Below are positions 1 to 6,301 of a stretch of DNA of 6,301 bases, piece after piece. Location: contig DPRZ01000171.1 of NCBI GenBank assembly GCA_003538525.1, forward strand, positions 1 through 6,301, given 5' to 3'. Within the stretch, counting starts at the first letter, position 1. Each line of letters opens with the position of its first letter. The stretch is from Neisseriales bacterium. Its GTDB lineage: Bacteria; Pseudomonadota; Gammaproteobacteria; Burkholderiales; UBA11063. The notes under the pieces are model-generated. The model had not been told where the DNA came from. It was given only the letters and a program-made list of their open reading frames with translations, and made no database searches. A program made the translations under genes and the position numbers.

Positions 1-344
1 TTGGGTGTGCTGCTACGAAATTAAATAATAATGCTACTGGAGTGTTGGTTTCAAATGACCATAAAGTTCCTAATGGATGTAAATATCTTGGGCAAGTTAT
101 TGGTAATCAAGGAAACTCATTTACTGGTGGTTTGACATCAAATTCAGCTATGGCAATTGGTTCAATGGATGACCTTCGTAATAAAACTGCTAATCTTGGT
201 GGTAATTATGTTCAATTATTAACTAATCAAGCTAGTGATACTGGTAGCGGGGATGATGGTTTTGGTGGTAGTTTTGTTCAAACTAATGTAACAAATATAG
301 GTAATGCTTATAACTGTCCTGAATCAGCAATCAATATGGATTAG
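1..344 (+). CDS. DUF4156 (YjeI-like) lipoprotein, 5' end cut by window edge
   Basis: This is the 3' part of a small envelope lipoprotein. The frame is open from the window edge to TAG at 342-344. The first whole codons read G-C-A-A-T, so the Cys at 6-8 is very probably the lipidated +1 residue of a lipobox whose upstream part is missing. The mature chain would be 112 residues. An Asn-rich linker (KLNNNATG) follows the Cys. The domain then matches what I remember of E. coli YjeI: GCKYLG near mature residue 25, SMDDLRNKTANLGGNYV in the middle and a terminal YNCPE. The two Cys at mature positions 25 and 104 could form a disulfide. A GTG at 42 could be misread as the start, but it would discard the lipobox, so the longer frame is preferred. 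Function of the family is unknown. No + strand gene follows it, and a terminator lies 27 bases downstream. Missing N-terminus: signal peptide only. Confidence 0.85.
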   Translation, partial: GCAATKLNNNATGVLVSNDHKVPNGCKYLGQVIGNQGNSFTGGLTSNSAMAIGSMDDLRNKTANLGGNYVQLLTNQASDTGSGDDGFGGSFVQTNVTNIGNAYNCPESAINMD

Positions 345-351
345 CGAATAC

Positions 352-364
352 CTAGCTTAGCTAG
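352..364. repeat. Small perfect inverted repeat
   Basis: The sequence CTAGC-TTA-GCTAG can form a 5-bp stem with a 3-base loop. It sits 7 bases after the stop codon of the lipoprotein gene and just before the terminator. It has no T-tract of its own, so it is not a terminator by itself. It may only be a minor hairpin in the 3' end of the mRNA, or chance in AT-rich DNA. Confidence 0.3.
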
Positions 365-369
365 ATGTT

Positions 370-400
370 AAAAAAGAGTTGATTAAATCAACTCTTTTTT
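370..400. terminator. Bidirectional rho-independent terminator
   Basis: A near-perfect palindrome: 371-383 is complementary to 387-399, with a 3-base loop (384-386). The core GAGTTGAT/ATCAACTC is flanked by an A-tract on the left and a T-tract on the right. Read on the + strand it gives a stem followed by a run of U and would end the lipoprotein transcript. Read on the - strand it has the same form and would end the queA-ubiEJB-ribonuclease transcript, leaving a 3' untranslated tail of about 125 bases. Placement between convergent genes supports use in both directions. Confidence 0.9.
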
Positions 401-457
401 ATTGGTTTATCTCTATCATTAATTTGGGTTTAGATTACCTTTTTCAAATCAATAACT

Positions 458-495
458 AGCTGAAGTATTTGTATATTGATCTTATTTACTCAGCT
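458..495. repeat. Weak imperfect inverted repeat
   Basis: AGCTGAAGTA at 458-467 is complementary to TACTCAGCT at 487-495 except for one bulged base, with a loop of 19 bases. On the - strand it lies shortly after the ribonuclease stop codon, in the presumed 3' untranslated tail. It has no adjacent T-tract in either direction. It could protect the 3' end of the mRNA, but the pairing is short and may be accidental. Confidence 0.25.
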
Positions 496-524
496 GTTTA
501 ATTCTGTGTTAACTATAATTGGAG

Positions 525-2345
525 TTAAGTGATAATTTTAAACTCAAACGTTTGGTTAAGAAAATTGAGATTATCAATCGTCAACATTATTTCACTACCC
601 TGTGGCTGAGCTTTGGTCTGTGTACTAACATCCAGTGTAATTGGCACTCCATCGAGTTGAACATTGTTGCGATAAGTGAAGGTCGCTTTAATTTGATGAA
701 TATTCTCTTGTTCCAAATAGCGCAATGACCAATAACGCTCAATACTATCTTGAAATTTCAAGTAAGCACTATAGGTTTCATCAAAATTTTCAACTACATT
801 TGCCACCGCAAAATCGGTTGCGCTAAGTGGTTTCTGTTTGGTGATTAGGCTAATAATTTGCGCTTGATTGACTAGATCCACCGCTCTCCGTAATGGTGAG
901 GTTGCCCAAGTGTAATAATCGACATTTAACCCAGTATGTGAATTAGGGGTTAACGTCATTGTAACTGGCTGCATTGGTTGTTTCACCCGATAAATTGCGG
1001 GTACAAAAGCATTGGTAAGCATCCGTCCCCAGCTACCGTTGGCATGAATCATTAATTCACTAACTAATTTATCAATGGGATTACCACGTAGGCGTGGTTT
1101 AATTACCACTTTACCATCTTCAGCAAAGGAGAAATTATAATCGACCGAGAGTTGATTAACGCTGGCTTTACCACGACCTTCCTCCAGCTTTAAGGCAAAT
1201 TGGTGGAGCAGTTTTAATTCGGCTTCGTACGGGTAGTCATGATCTTGTGCCATATTTTCAACATTGAAGAGTTGCTCAAGGTTTTCGGTGCGTAAATTAT
1301 CACTAACTAAAACTTGTTCAAGTTTGGATTCGGTATGGCTAATATTAAATTCATGATCAATTGTAAAATAAATACTTACCACAGGTAATTGTTTGCCTTG
1401 ATCGAGGCTATAATGAGCAATTACATTTTCGGGTAACATGGTGATTTTATGCCCTGGATAATAGACGGTGGATAAGCGTTCGCTAGCCAGCGTCAGTAAT
1501 TCTTTATTTAGCGAGGGTGCTGAAATATGCACTCCGACAATCCAGCCAGTATCAGTAGCTTGCAATGAAAAAGCATCATCAATTTCGGTAGTCAGTGCAT
1601 CATCAATTGAAAACACTTTCAAGGTTTGATTAAATGGAATATCGCTGGCATGATCATTGATTTCTAGTGCTGGCAGCTCACTGCCGTGTGGGAAATATTG
1701 TTTATGGAAACTAGTTACTAATAAATTTTCAATTGAACTAATATAACCCAACTTGAATAATAATTCGAGGAGTGTCAGTTTTAAATCTTTGGTAACTTTG
1801 CTCACCACCTTATATTCAAGCGAGTTTTTGTCGGGTTTATTGATTAGGTTGAGTGGATCAATCTTCCAATCGGGGTGTTGTAAATTAAACAGCTGTTCAT
1901 AAAGCGCATCAAATTTGGCTTGATATTCTTGTTGGCGCTGAATTTGTAATTGGCGCATGGCAATTTCTTCGCTGCCACAGCGTTTGAAGTTTTGTTCACC
2001 AAGCGAGCTAAAATAAATGGCTGGCTCACTGATCGCAAGAAATAGCGCTAGTTTTTGGATTAACTCATGGCTGCCAAAATATAAATTGGTTAAGTTGTCC
2101 AGTGTCCATTGCGCTTGTTCTTCGGCGAGTTCCCATAAAAACGGCAGGTCAATTTCTGCGCGTAATTGTTGCAAGGCTGGCTCAAAGTTACGTGGATCGC
2201 TGGTGAAGCTAAGCATTAAATTATCATTTTTAATTTTTTTGTCAGTAGTTTGCTCAAATAATTGTACCACGCTGTGTTTTTTTTCAGTGGTGATTAATTT
2301 GACAAATTGATATTGGTTATTATCCAAAATTAAGGCATAGTTCAT
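525..2345 (-). CDS. RNB-domain 3'-5' exoribonuclease, betaproteobacterial type
   Basis: A 606-residue member of the RNase II/R superfamily, cytoplasmic, expected to degrade RNA from the 3' end with Mg2+. The N-terminal 240 residues hold a short beta-rich start, then the LPFLWELAEE block (67-76), an AEPxxYF-like segment (ISEPAIYF, 105-112) and PDKNSLEYK (171-179), a layout I know from betaproteobacterial RNB proteins. The catalytic stretch is VFSIDDALTTEIDDAF (244-259). Aligned with E. coli RNase II, D248, D256 and D257 match D201, D209 and D210, while E254 replaces D207. GVHISAP (271-277), the PGHKITMLPEN segment (297-307) and ATSPLRRAVDL (481-491) continue the domain. The usual Tyr after the Arg pair is Ala488. 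The C-terminus (about 550-606) is a short beta-rich tail without a recognisable S1 domain. ATG overlaps the ubiB stop as TAATG, with no clear ribosome site, suggesting coupled translation. It is the last gene of the operon. I leave the symbol empty because rnb, rnr and vacB are all applied loosely to this group. Confidence 0.92.
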   Translation of the reverse strand: MNYALILDNNQYQFVKLITTEKKHSVVQLFEQTTDKKIKNDNLMLSFTSDPRNFEPALQQLRAEIDLPFLWELAEEQAQWTLDNLTNLYFGSHELIQKLALFLAISEPAIYFSSLGEQNFKRCGSEEIAMRQLQIQRQQEYQAKFDALYEQLFNLQHPDWKIDPLNLINKPDKNSLEYKVVSKVTKDLKLTLLELLFKLGYISSIENLLVTSFHKQYFPHGSELPALEINDHASDIPFNQTLKVFSIDDALTTEIDDAFSLQATDTGWIVGVHISAPSLNKELLTLASERLSTVYYPGHKITMLPENVIAHYSLDQGKQLPVVSIYFTIDHEFNISHTESKLEQVLVSDNLRTENLEQLFNVENMAQDHDYPYEAELKLLHQFALKLEEGRGKASVNQLSVDYNFSFAEDGKVVIKPRLRGNPIDKLVSELMIHANGSWGRMLTNAFVPAIYRVKQPMQPVTMTLTPNSHTGLNVDYYTWATSPLRRAVDLVNQAQIISLITKQKPLSATDFAVANVVENFDETYSAYLKFQDSIERYWSLRYLEQENIHQIKATFTYRNNVQLDGVPITLDVSTQTKAQPQGSEIMLTIDNLNFLNQTFEFKIIT

Positions 2346-3868
2346 TATAATTTTACCGCTAGAACAATAATTAACACAACGATAATTAGCATTAGAATAT
2401 AATTCATGCGGCGATAATCTTTGGTTAATTGGGTGTAGTTTTCAGTCAGATTGTTGCTGTCTTGTAACTTGGTTAGTGTGGTCGCAAAATTGCGCGGGAG
2501 AGTTGGCATGATATATGACCAATAGGGTAGCTCTTCTTTTAAGTTGCGGACAAAGCCTTTAACGCCCATTTGCTCACGGAGCCATTTGTTTAAAATTGGT
2601 TTAGCGGTTTTCCATAAGTCTAGTTCTGGATTGAGAATGCGTCCCAATCCCTCGACATTAACGATGGTTTTTTGCAGTAAAATTAATTGCGGTTGGACAA
2701 TAATGCCAAAGCGCCGTGAGACTTGAAATAATTTAATTAAGACTTGGGCAAAGGAAATTTGTGCCAAAGGTTTATTGAAAATTGGTTCACAAACCGAACG
2801 AATGGCATTTTCAAATTGTTCAATTGGGGTATCTTTAGGTGCCCAACCCGATTCAACATGGGTAATCGCAACTTTTTTATAGTCACGATTAAAAAACGCC
2901 AAAATATTGATGGCTAAATAGCGTTTGTCTTCATCCGAAAGACAGCCAACAATCCCAAAATCCAGCGCGATAAAGCGTCCATCATCTGAACATAAGATAT
3001 TTCCCGGGTGCATATCAGCATGGAAGAAGCCAAAATGAAAAACTTGGGTGTAAAAAATTTCCACTCCGTAATGCGATAAGCGTACCAAATCAACGTTTTT
3101 GGCTTTAAGTGCGTCAAGATCTGAAATTGGCGTGCCGTGCATCCATTCCATTACAATTACATCTTTAGTTGAATAATCAAAGTAAATCTCAGGAATGATA
3201 ATTCGTGGATCTTTTTTATGTAGGCGGCTTAATTCGGTGCTATTGCCAGCTTCTTGCAAAAAGTCTAATTCTTCATGAATAACGCTCTCAAATTCATCAA
3301 CAATTTCTTGTGGGCGCAAGCGTTTGCCGTCGCTAAATAATTTTTCAACCACCAATGCTACAGCTTTAAGTAGTTGAATATCTTTGTTAATTACTTTAGC
3401 GATTTTAGGGCGTAAAACTTTTACCGCAACTTCATGTCCATTTTCCAGTAAGCGTGCGCGATGAACTTGGGCAATTGAGGCTGAGGCAACAGGATCATCA
3501 CTAAATTGGCTAAAAATTTGTTCCAACGGTTTACCTAGTGCGCTGGCGACGATTTGGCGTGATTGTAGCGAATCAAACGGTTTGACTTGATTTTGCAGTT
3601 TTGCCAGTTCGCTCAAATATTCACTTGGAATTAAATCGGGGCGCGTGGAGAGCAATTGACCAAATTTGACAAAGACCGGACCTAAATATTCAAAGGCTAA
3701 TTTAATGCGTAACGGCAAGGGTTGATCGGGATATTTTTGTGGGATAAACCACAGCATAAATTCCAGTAAACGCGCTAAGCGACTGGTTTTATCGTTAATA
3801 TTTAAAACTTGGAACAAACCATAGCGTTTAAAAGTCAGAATTATTTTTAAGAGACGAAGAGTGCGCAT
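2345..3868 (-). CDS. ubiB: UbiB, atypical kinase/ATPase of ubiquinone biosynthesis
   Basis: UbiB belongs to the ADCK/COQ8 protein-kinase-like family. It is needed for ubiquinone synthesis in aerobes, probably as an ATPase acting on the membrane-bound pathway rather than as a classic protein kinase. The hallmarks are complete in 507 residues: KFGQ (68-71, the KxGQ motif), the ASASIAQVHRA loop (128-138) that replaces the kinase glycine loop, Lys150 in VAVKV for ATP, the ExD motif E200/D202 in HEELDF, the catalytic loop HADMHPGN (283-290) and DFG (303-305). The C-terminus carries one strongly hydrophobic segment (about 489-506) that should anchor it in the inner membrane. E. coli UbiB is 546 residues and has two such segments. 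The start MRTLRLLKI is typical. The gene begins one base after the ubiJ stop and its TAA overlaps the ribonuclease start by one base. Confidence 0.97.
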   Translation of the reverse strand: MRTLRLLKIILTFKRYGLFQVLNINDKTSRLARLLEFMLWFIPQKYPDQPLPLRIKLAFEYLGPVFVKFGQLLSTRPDLIPSEYLSELAKLQNQVKPFDSLQSRQIVASALGKPLEQIFSQFSDDPVASASIAQVHRARLLENGHEVAVKVLRPKIAKVINKDIQLLKAVALVVEKLFSDGKRLRPQEIVDEFESVIHEELDFLQEAGNSTELSRLHKKDPRIIIPEIYFDYSTKDVIVMEWMHGTPISDLDALKAKNVDLVRLSHYGVEIFYTQVFHFGFFHADMHPGNILCSDDGRFIALDFGIVGCLSDEDKRYLAINILAFFNRDYKKVAITHVESGWAPKDTPIEQFENAIRSVCEPIFNKPLAQISFAQVLIKLFQVSRRFGIIVQPQLILLQKTIVNVEGLGRILNPELDLWKTAKPILNKWLREQMGVKGFVRNLKEELPYWSYIMPTLPRNFATTLTKLQDSNNLTENYTQLTKDYRRMNYILMLIIVVLIIVLAVKL

Positions 3869-3869
3869 T

Positions 3870-4439
3870 TTATTGAATTAGTCTTTCTACGCGTTTGCCG
3901 AGTAAATCGCAGCGTTCTTTGAGATCATCCACATCAGTGTAGAATTGTTCTAAAATATACTTGTCGCTAATTAAATCAACTTCATATTGGACATATTGAC
4001 TGGTTGAAAGCGTGGCATTATGGCTGACTAATTGAGCATATTCGATGATAGTTTTAAGCAGTTGCTCAAGTTTAACGGCAAAGATGCCCAAAAACGGCGA
4101 GTTATGTAAATAGAGCGTTTTGCTTGCATCAAGCGTTGCCAAGCTACTGAGTAAATTTTTAGCCAGAGTTTTATCGCCCTCAATCTGCAGGGTTTTAAAG
4201 GTCTGTAGCTGATCTTGATGGATTAAATGACTGGCGCTGGCAAGCGGAATTGTAATTGAACAATCCGCGGCGGACTCTTCACTTTCTAGCATTCCATCAG
4301 GGGCAATAATAAAATTTAGGGTCAAGAAAGGTAATTTTAGCTCAATTACCTTGGTGGCTAATTTTTGCAGTTGTCCGCGAGTAGTTGGGTTGGCTTTTAA
4401 GAGTAAATTTAGCGCTTTAATTGCCAGAGTATTCAACAT
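3870..4439 (-). CDS. ubiJ: UbiJ, SCP2-domain ubiquinone biosynthesis accessory factor
   Basis: A 189-residue protein between ubiE and ubiB, where ubiJ lies in E. coli (201 residues there). UbiJ binds the hydrophobic ubiquinone intermediates and, with UbiK, supports the cytoplasmic complex of late pathway enzymes. The N-terminal part fits an SCP2 lipid-binding fold: a helical start (ALNLLLK), the strand-rich region 37-65, and the characteristic IEGDKTLAKNLLSSL segment (86-100). The C-terminus (about 160-188), with YTDVDDLKERCDLLGKRVERL, is charged and heptad-like and predicts the short coiled coil seen in the family. Sequence conservation in UbiJ is low, so position strengthens the call. ATG overlaps the ubiE stop by one base (TAATG); an AGGGA about 14 bases upstream is a possible but distant ribosome site. 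Confidence 0.92.
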   Translation of the reverse strand: MLNTLAIKALNLLLKANPTTRGQLQKLATKVIELKLPFLTLNFIIAPDGMLESEESAADCSITIPLASASHLIHQDQLQTFKTLQIEGDKTLAKNLLSSLATLDASKTLYLHNSPFLGIFAVKLEQLLKTIIEYAQLVSHNATLSTSQYVQYEVDLISDKYILEQFYTDVDDLKERCDLLGKRVERLIQ

Positions 4440-5179
4440 TAGGCTTTGTATCCCTTGTGTAAGGCGGTAATTCCAAGGGTTAAATTATGATATTTAACTT
4501 TGGCAAAACCAGCATCATACATCATTTGTTGTAAGGTTTCTTGATCGGGATGCATGCGGATTGATTCTGCTAAATACTGATAACTATCTGCATCTTTAGC
4601 AATCAGCTTACCCATCATTGGTAAAAATTTAAATGAGTAAAGATCATAGAATTTAGCTAACGGTTTGTAAATCTTGGAAAATTCCAACACCATCAGTACA
4701 CCACCTGGTTTGAGCACGCGTTGCATTTCACTTAGGGCAATATCCTTATGCGTCATGTTACGTAAACCAAATGAGACACATACCGCATTAAAGTAATTAT
4801 CGGGAAAGGGTAGTTTTTCGGCATCGCATAGGCATTGTGGTGTCAAAATACCTTCGTTTAATAAGCGATCGCGCCCAACTTTAAGCATCGAGGAATTGAT
4901 GTCGGTATGCCAAACTTCGCCAGAGTCACCAACGATGCTTTTGAAACCTTTACTCATGTCACCCGTGCCACCAGCGATATCGAGGACTTTATGTCCAGGT
5001 TTTAATTCGGCGGTAAAAAAGGTAAATTTTTTCCATAAACGGTGCATGCCCAATGACATAACATCGTTCATGATATCGTAATTGTTGGCAACCGAATGAA
5101 AGACTTCGGCAACTAAATCAGCCTTTTTTTCTTCGGCAACATCTTTAAAGCCAAAATGAGTTTTATTGTGTTGTTCCAT
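4439..5179 (-). CDS. ubiE: UbiE, ubiquinone/menaquinone C-methyltransferase
   Basis: UbiE is the SAM-dependent C-methyltransferase of quinone synthesis. In ubiquinone synthesis it methylates the demethoxy benzoquinol ring, and in organisms with menaquinone it also methylates demethylmenaquinol. No menaquinone genes are in view, so only the first role is suggested here. At 246 residues it is close to E. coli UbiE (251) and resembles it throughout: THFGFKDVA at 7-15, [14 protein letters not shown] at 26-39, the SAM-binding motif [10 protein letters not shown] at 65-74, ADI-like HTDINSSML at 91-99, LPFPDN at 123-128, SFGLRN at 136-141, VLKPGG at 155-160, EFSK at 166-169, [10 protein letters not shown] at 202-211 and the ending LHKGYK. 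The start lies 2 bases after the queA stop and has an AGGA ribosome site. It forms a TAATG overlap with ubiJ. Confidence 0.98.
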   Translation of the reverse strand: MEQHNKTHFGFKDVAEEKKADLVAEVFHSVANNYDIMNDVMSLGMHRLWKKFTFFTAELKPGHKVLDIAGGTGDMSKGFKSIVGDSGEVWHTDINSSMLKVGRDRLLNEGILTPQCLCDAEKLPFPDNYFNAVCVSFGLRNMTHKDIALSEMQRVLKPGGVLMVLEFSKIYKPLAKFYDLYSFKFLPMMGKLIAKDADSYQYLAESIRMHPDQETLQQMMYDAGFAKVKYHNLTLGITALHKGYKA

Positions 5180-5181
5180 GG

Positions 5182-6219
5182 TTAATCCTGACGAGTAAGC
5201 AGCATGGCATCGCCATAGCTAAAGAAACGATAATTATTCTGGATCGCATGCTGATAACTGGCATCAATTTGAGTTTTGCCACTAAATGCTGCGACGAGCA
5301 TAAGTAAAGTTGATTTGGGGAGATGAAAATTGGTAATTAATTTATCGACTAATTCAAATTTAAAGCCCGGCGTAATGAAGATGTCGGTTTCACCACGTTG
5401 TGGATAGAGTCCACGTTTAGCTACCGATTCTAGGGTGCGTAAACTAGTTGTGCCGACCGCAATGACTTTGCCACCCGCTAGCTTAGTTTGTTTAATTAAT
5501 TCAATGGTGTCTGCACTAATTTCAAATACTTCACTATGCATTTTATGTTCGGCAATATTTTCAACACTAACTGGTTTGAAAGTTCCCGAGCCGACATGGA
5601 GCGTTACATAGCTAATTTGCACGCCTTTAGCGCGAATTTGCGCAAGTAATTCGGGTGTGAAATGTAAACCAGCGGTTGGTGCAGCAACTGAGCCATTATG
5701 TTGAGCAAAAACAGTTTGATAGCGCGTTTCATCATCGAGTACGGCTTGGCGTTGCATATACGGTGGCAATGGTAAATTACCATGTTGTTCCAGATAGGCA
5801 TAAATATCAATGTCTTGTACAATCCGTAGGCGAAAAATATTCTCCATGCGCTCAATTACTTGCATGCTAATTCCAGCAGGTAATTCAATTTGCATACCAA
5901 TTTTGATGGCTTTACTGGTGCCAACATGAGCAATAATCTCATGATTATTAATCACGCGTTCGAGCATGACTTCAACTTTGCCACCAGTTGGTTTGTGCCC
6001 AAATAATCGCGCTTTAACCACGCGCGTATTATTCAACACCAGTAAATCGCCTGCGTTGAGATAGTCGAGAATGTGTTTAAACTGACGATCTTGCGGCGTT
6101 TCATCAACGACTAGTAAGCGACTATCATCGCGATTTGCTAATGGTTGACAGGCGATGAGTTGCTCGGGTAAATGATAGTCAAAGTCGCTCAGTTGCAACA
6201 TGTTGTTGTGCTTATTCAT
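5182..6219 (-). CDS. queA: QueA, tRNA preQ1-34 S-adenosylmethionine ribosyltransferase-isomerase
   Basis: QueA transfers and rearranges the ribose of SAM onto preQ1 at position 34 of tRNAs with GUN anticodons, giving epoxyqueuosine, the next-to-last step of queuosine synthesis. It acts in the cytoplasm. The 345-residue chain carries family blocks from end to end: [14 protein letters not shown] (10-23), [12 protein letters not shown] (63-74), APTAGLHF (180-187), LHVGSGTF (207-214), MHSE (227-230), [10 protein letters not shown] (256-265), [14 protein letters not shown] (296-309) and [10 protein letters not shown] (330-339). No break or missing block is seen. The start is not certain: ATG at 6219 overlaps the previous gene as ATGA, while ATG at 6201 (Met7) aligns with the E. 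coli start. Neither has a good ribosome site; I keep the first because of the overlap. The usual partners tgt and yajC are not next to it here; ubiE follows after 2 bases. Confidence 0.98.
   Translation of the reverse strand: MNKHNNMLQLSDFDYHLPEQLIACQPLANRDDSRLLVVDETPQDRQFKHILDYLNAGDLLVLNNTRVVKARLFGHKPTGGKVEVMLERVINNHEIIAHVGTSKAIKIGMQIELPAGISMQVIERMENIFRLRIVQDIDIYAYLEQHGNLPLPPYMQRQAVLDDETRYQTVFAQHNGSVAAPTAGLHFTPELLAQIRAKGVQISYVTLHVGSGTFKPVSVENIAEHKMHSEVFEISADTIELIKQTKLAGGKVIAVGTTSLRTLESVAKRGLYPQRGETDIFITPGFKFELVDKLITNFHLPKSTLLMLVAAFSGKTQIDASYQHAIQNNYRFFSYGDAMLLTRQD
5186..5189 (-). promoter_or_regulatory. Ribosome binding site of ubiE
   Basis: On the - strand AGGA lies 6 bases before the ubiE ATG, inside the last two codons of queA (CAG GAT TAA). 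It is the clearest ribosome site in the operon and fixes the ubiE start at 5179. Confidence 0.75.
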
Positions 6220-6301
6220 TGGCTGTAAGTATTTCTAAACACCCACCGTACGGCTAAAAAGACCGTAAAGATGGTAAATACAACTAATACTCCCCACATC
6301 A
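6216..6301 (-). CDS. C-terminus of an unidentified membrane protein
   Basis: A - strand frame enters from the right edge and ends at TGA (6218-6216), sharing ATGA with the queA start. The 27 visible whole codons encode one hydrophobic stretch (GVLVVFTIFTVFLAV) followed by a short basic and polar tail ([10 protein letters not shown]), as expected for a last membrane helix with a small tail after it. The tight overlap with queA and the coherent membrane-like sequence support a real gene. The ATG at 6299-6297 might be internal or a start; the codon before it is cut. The family cannot be named from so little sequence. Confidence 0.6.
   Translation of the reverse strand, partial: MWGVLVVFTIFTVFLAVRWVFRNTYSQ

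Larger units (their letters stand above)
345..524. other. Convergent intergenic region
   Basis: This stretch separates the + strand lipoprotein gene from the - strand operon. It contains the small hairpin, the strong terminator and a weak imperfect inverted repeat. From about 401 to 524 it is AT-rich with no open frame of note and no promoter I can defend. Since both flanking genes point into it, no promoter is required here. Confidence 0.7.

Noticed and set aside
401..524. Possible promoter or small RNA gene in the AT-rich intergenic stretch
   Set aside because: No pair of -10/-35 elements at proper spacing stands out, and both flanking genes converge here, so AT-richness alone is not evidence.
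519..728. A 69-residue + strand open frame beginning with TTG, with a GGAG nearby
   Set aside because: It lies almost wholly antisense to the end of the ribonuclease gene, the GGAG falls within its first codons rather than before them, and the product resembles no family I know.
2017..2310. A 97-residue + strand open frame rich in Ser, Cys and Asn
   Set aside because: It is antisense to the conserved N-terminal part of the ribonuclease and has the composition of a reverse-frame shadow.
2914..3117. A 67-residue - strand frame inside ubiB
   Set aside because: It overlaps the HADMHPGN/DFG region of ubiB in another frame, where the ubiB protein is clearly the conserved product.
5604..5870. Open frames of 83 (-) and 64 (+) residues within queA
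   Set aside because: Both overlap conserved QueA blocks in other frames and show no ribosome site or family resemblance.
1..6301. Defence system, CRISPR array, insertion sequence or phage remnant
   Set aside because: No repeat arrays, terminal inverted repeats, transposase or phage motifs were seen; apart from the cut end genes, all coding space is taken by intact housekeeping genes.

Overview
The window is ordinary bacterial chromosome, AT-rich (roughly 40% GC by eye). It most resembles a low-GC betaproteobacterium, possibly of the Neisseriales. The main evidence is the RNB-domain ribonuclease, which follows the betaproteobacterial layout (FLWELA and PDKNSLEYK blocks before the RNB core) rather than E. 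coli RNase II or RNase R. The ubiE-ubiJ-ubiB cluster points to a ubiquinone-making proteobacterium. The lineage is an inference from family resemblance remembered, not from a search.

Layout. At the left edge, on the + strand, is the 3' part of a small outer-membrane-type lipoprotein of the DUF4156/YjeI family, with its lipidation Cys just inside the window. A 180-base convergent intergenic region (345-524) follows. It holds a strong terminator that can act in both directions and two weak inverted repeats. Everything from 525 to the right edge is on the - strand and reads right to left: the last codons of an unidentified membrane protein, then queA, ubiE, ubiJ, ubiB and the RNB ribonuclease. 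All five junctions are overlaps of 1 or 4 bases or gaps of 1-2 bases, so these genes are almost certainly one operon with coupled translation. Its promoter lies outside the window.

How the genes fit together. UbiE (C-methyltransferase), UbiJ (lipid-binding scaffold) and UbiB (atypical kinase/ATPase) belong to the ubiquinone pathway. QueA makes epoxyqueuosine in tRNA anticodons, and the last gene is a 3'-5' exoribonuclease. The operon thus joins respiratory quinone synthesis to tRNA modification and RNA turnover. I found no CRISPR array, insertion sequence, tRNA or rRNA gene, or phage gene, and no convincing new system. The points most worth checking are the divergent RNB enzyme, the operon composition, and the single C-terminal membrane helix of UbiB.
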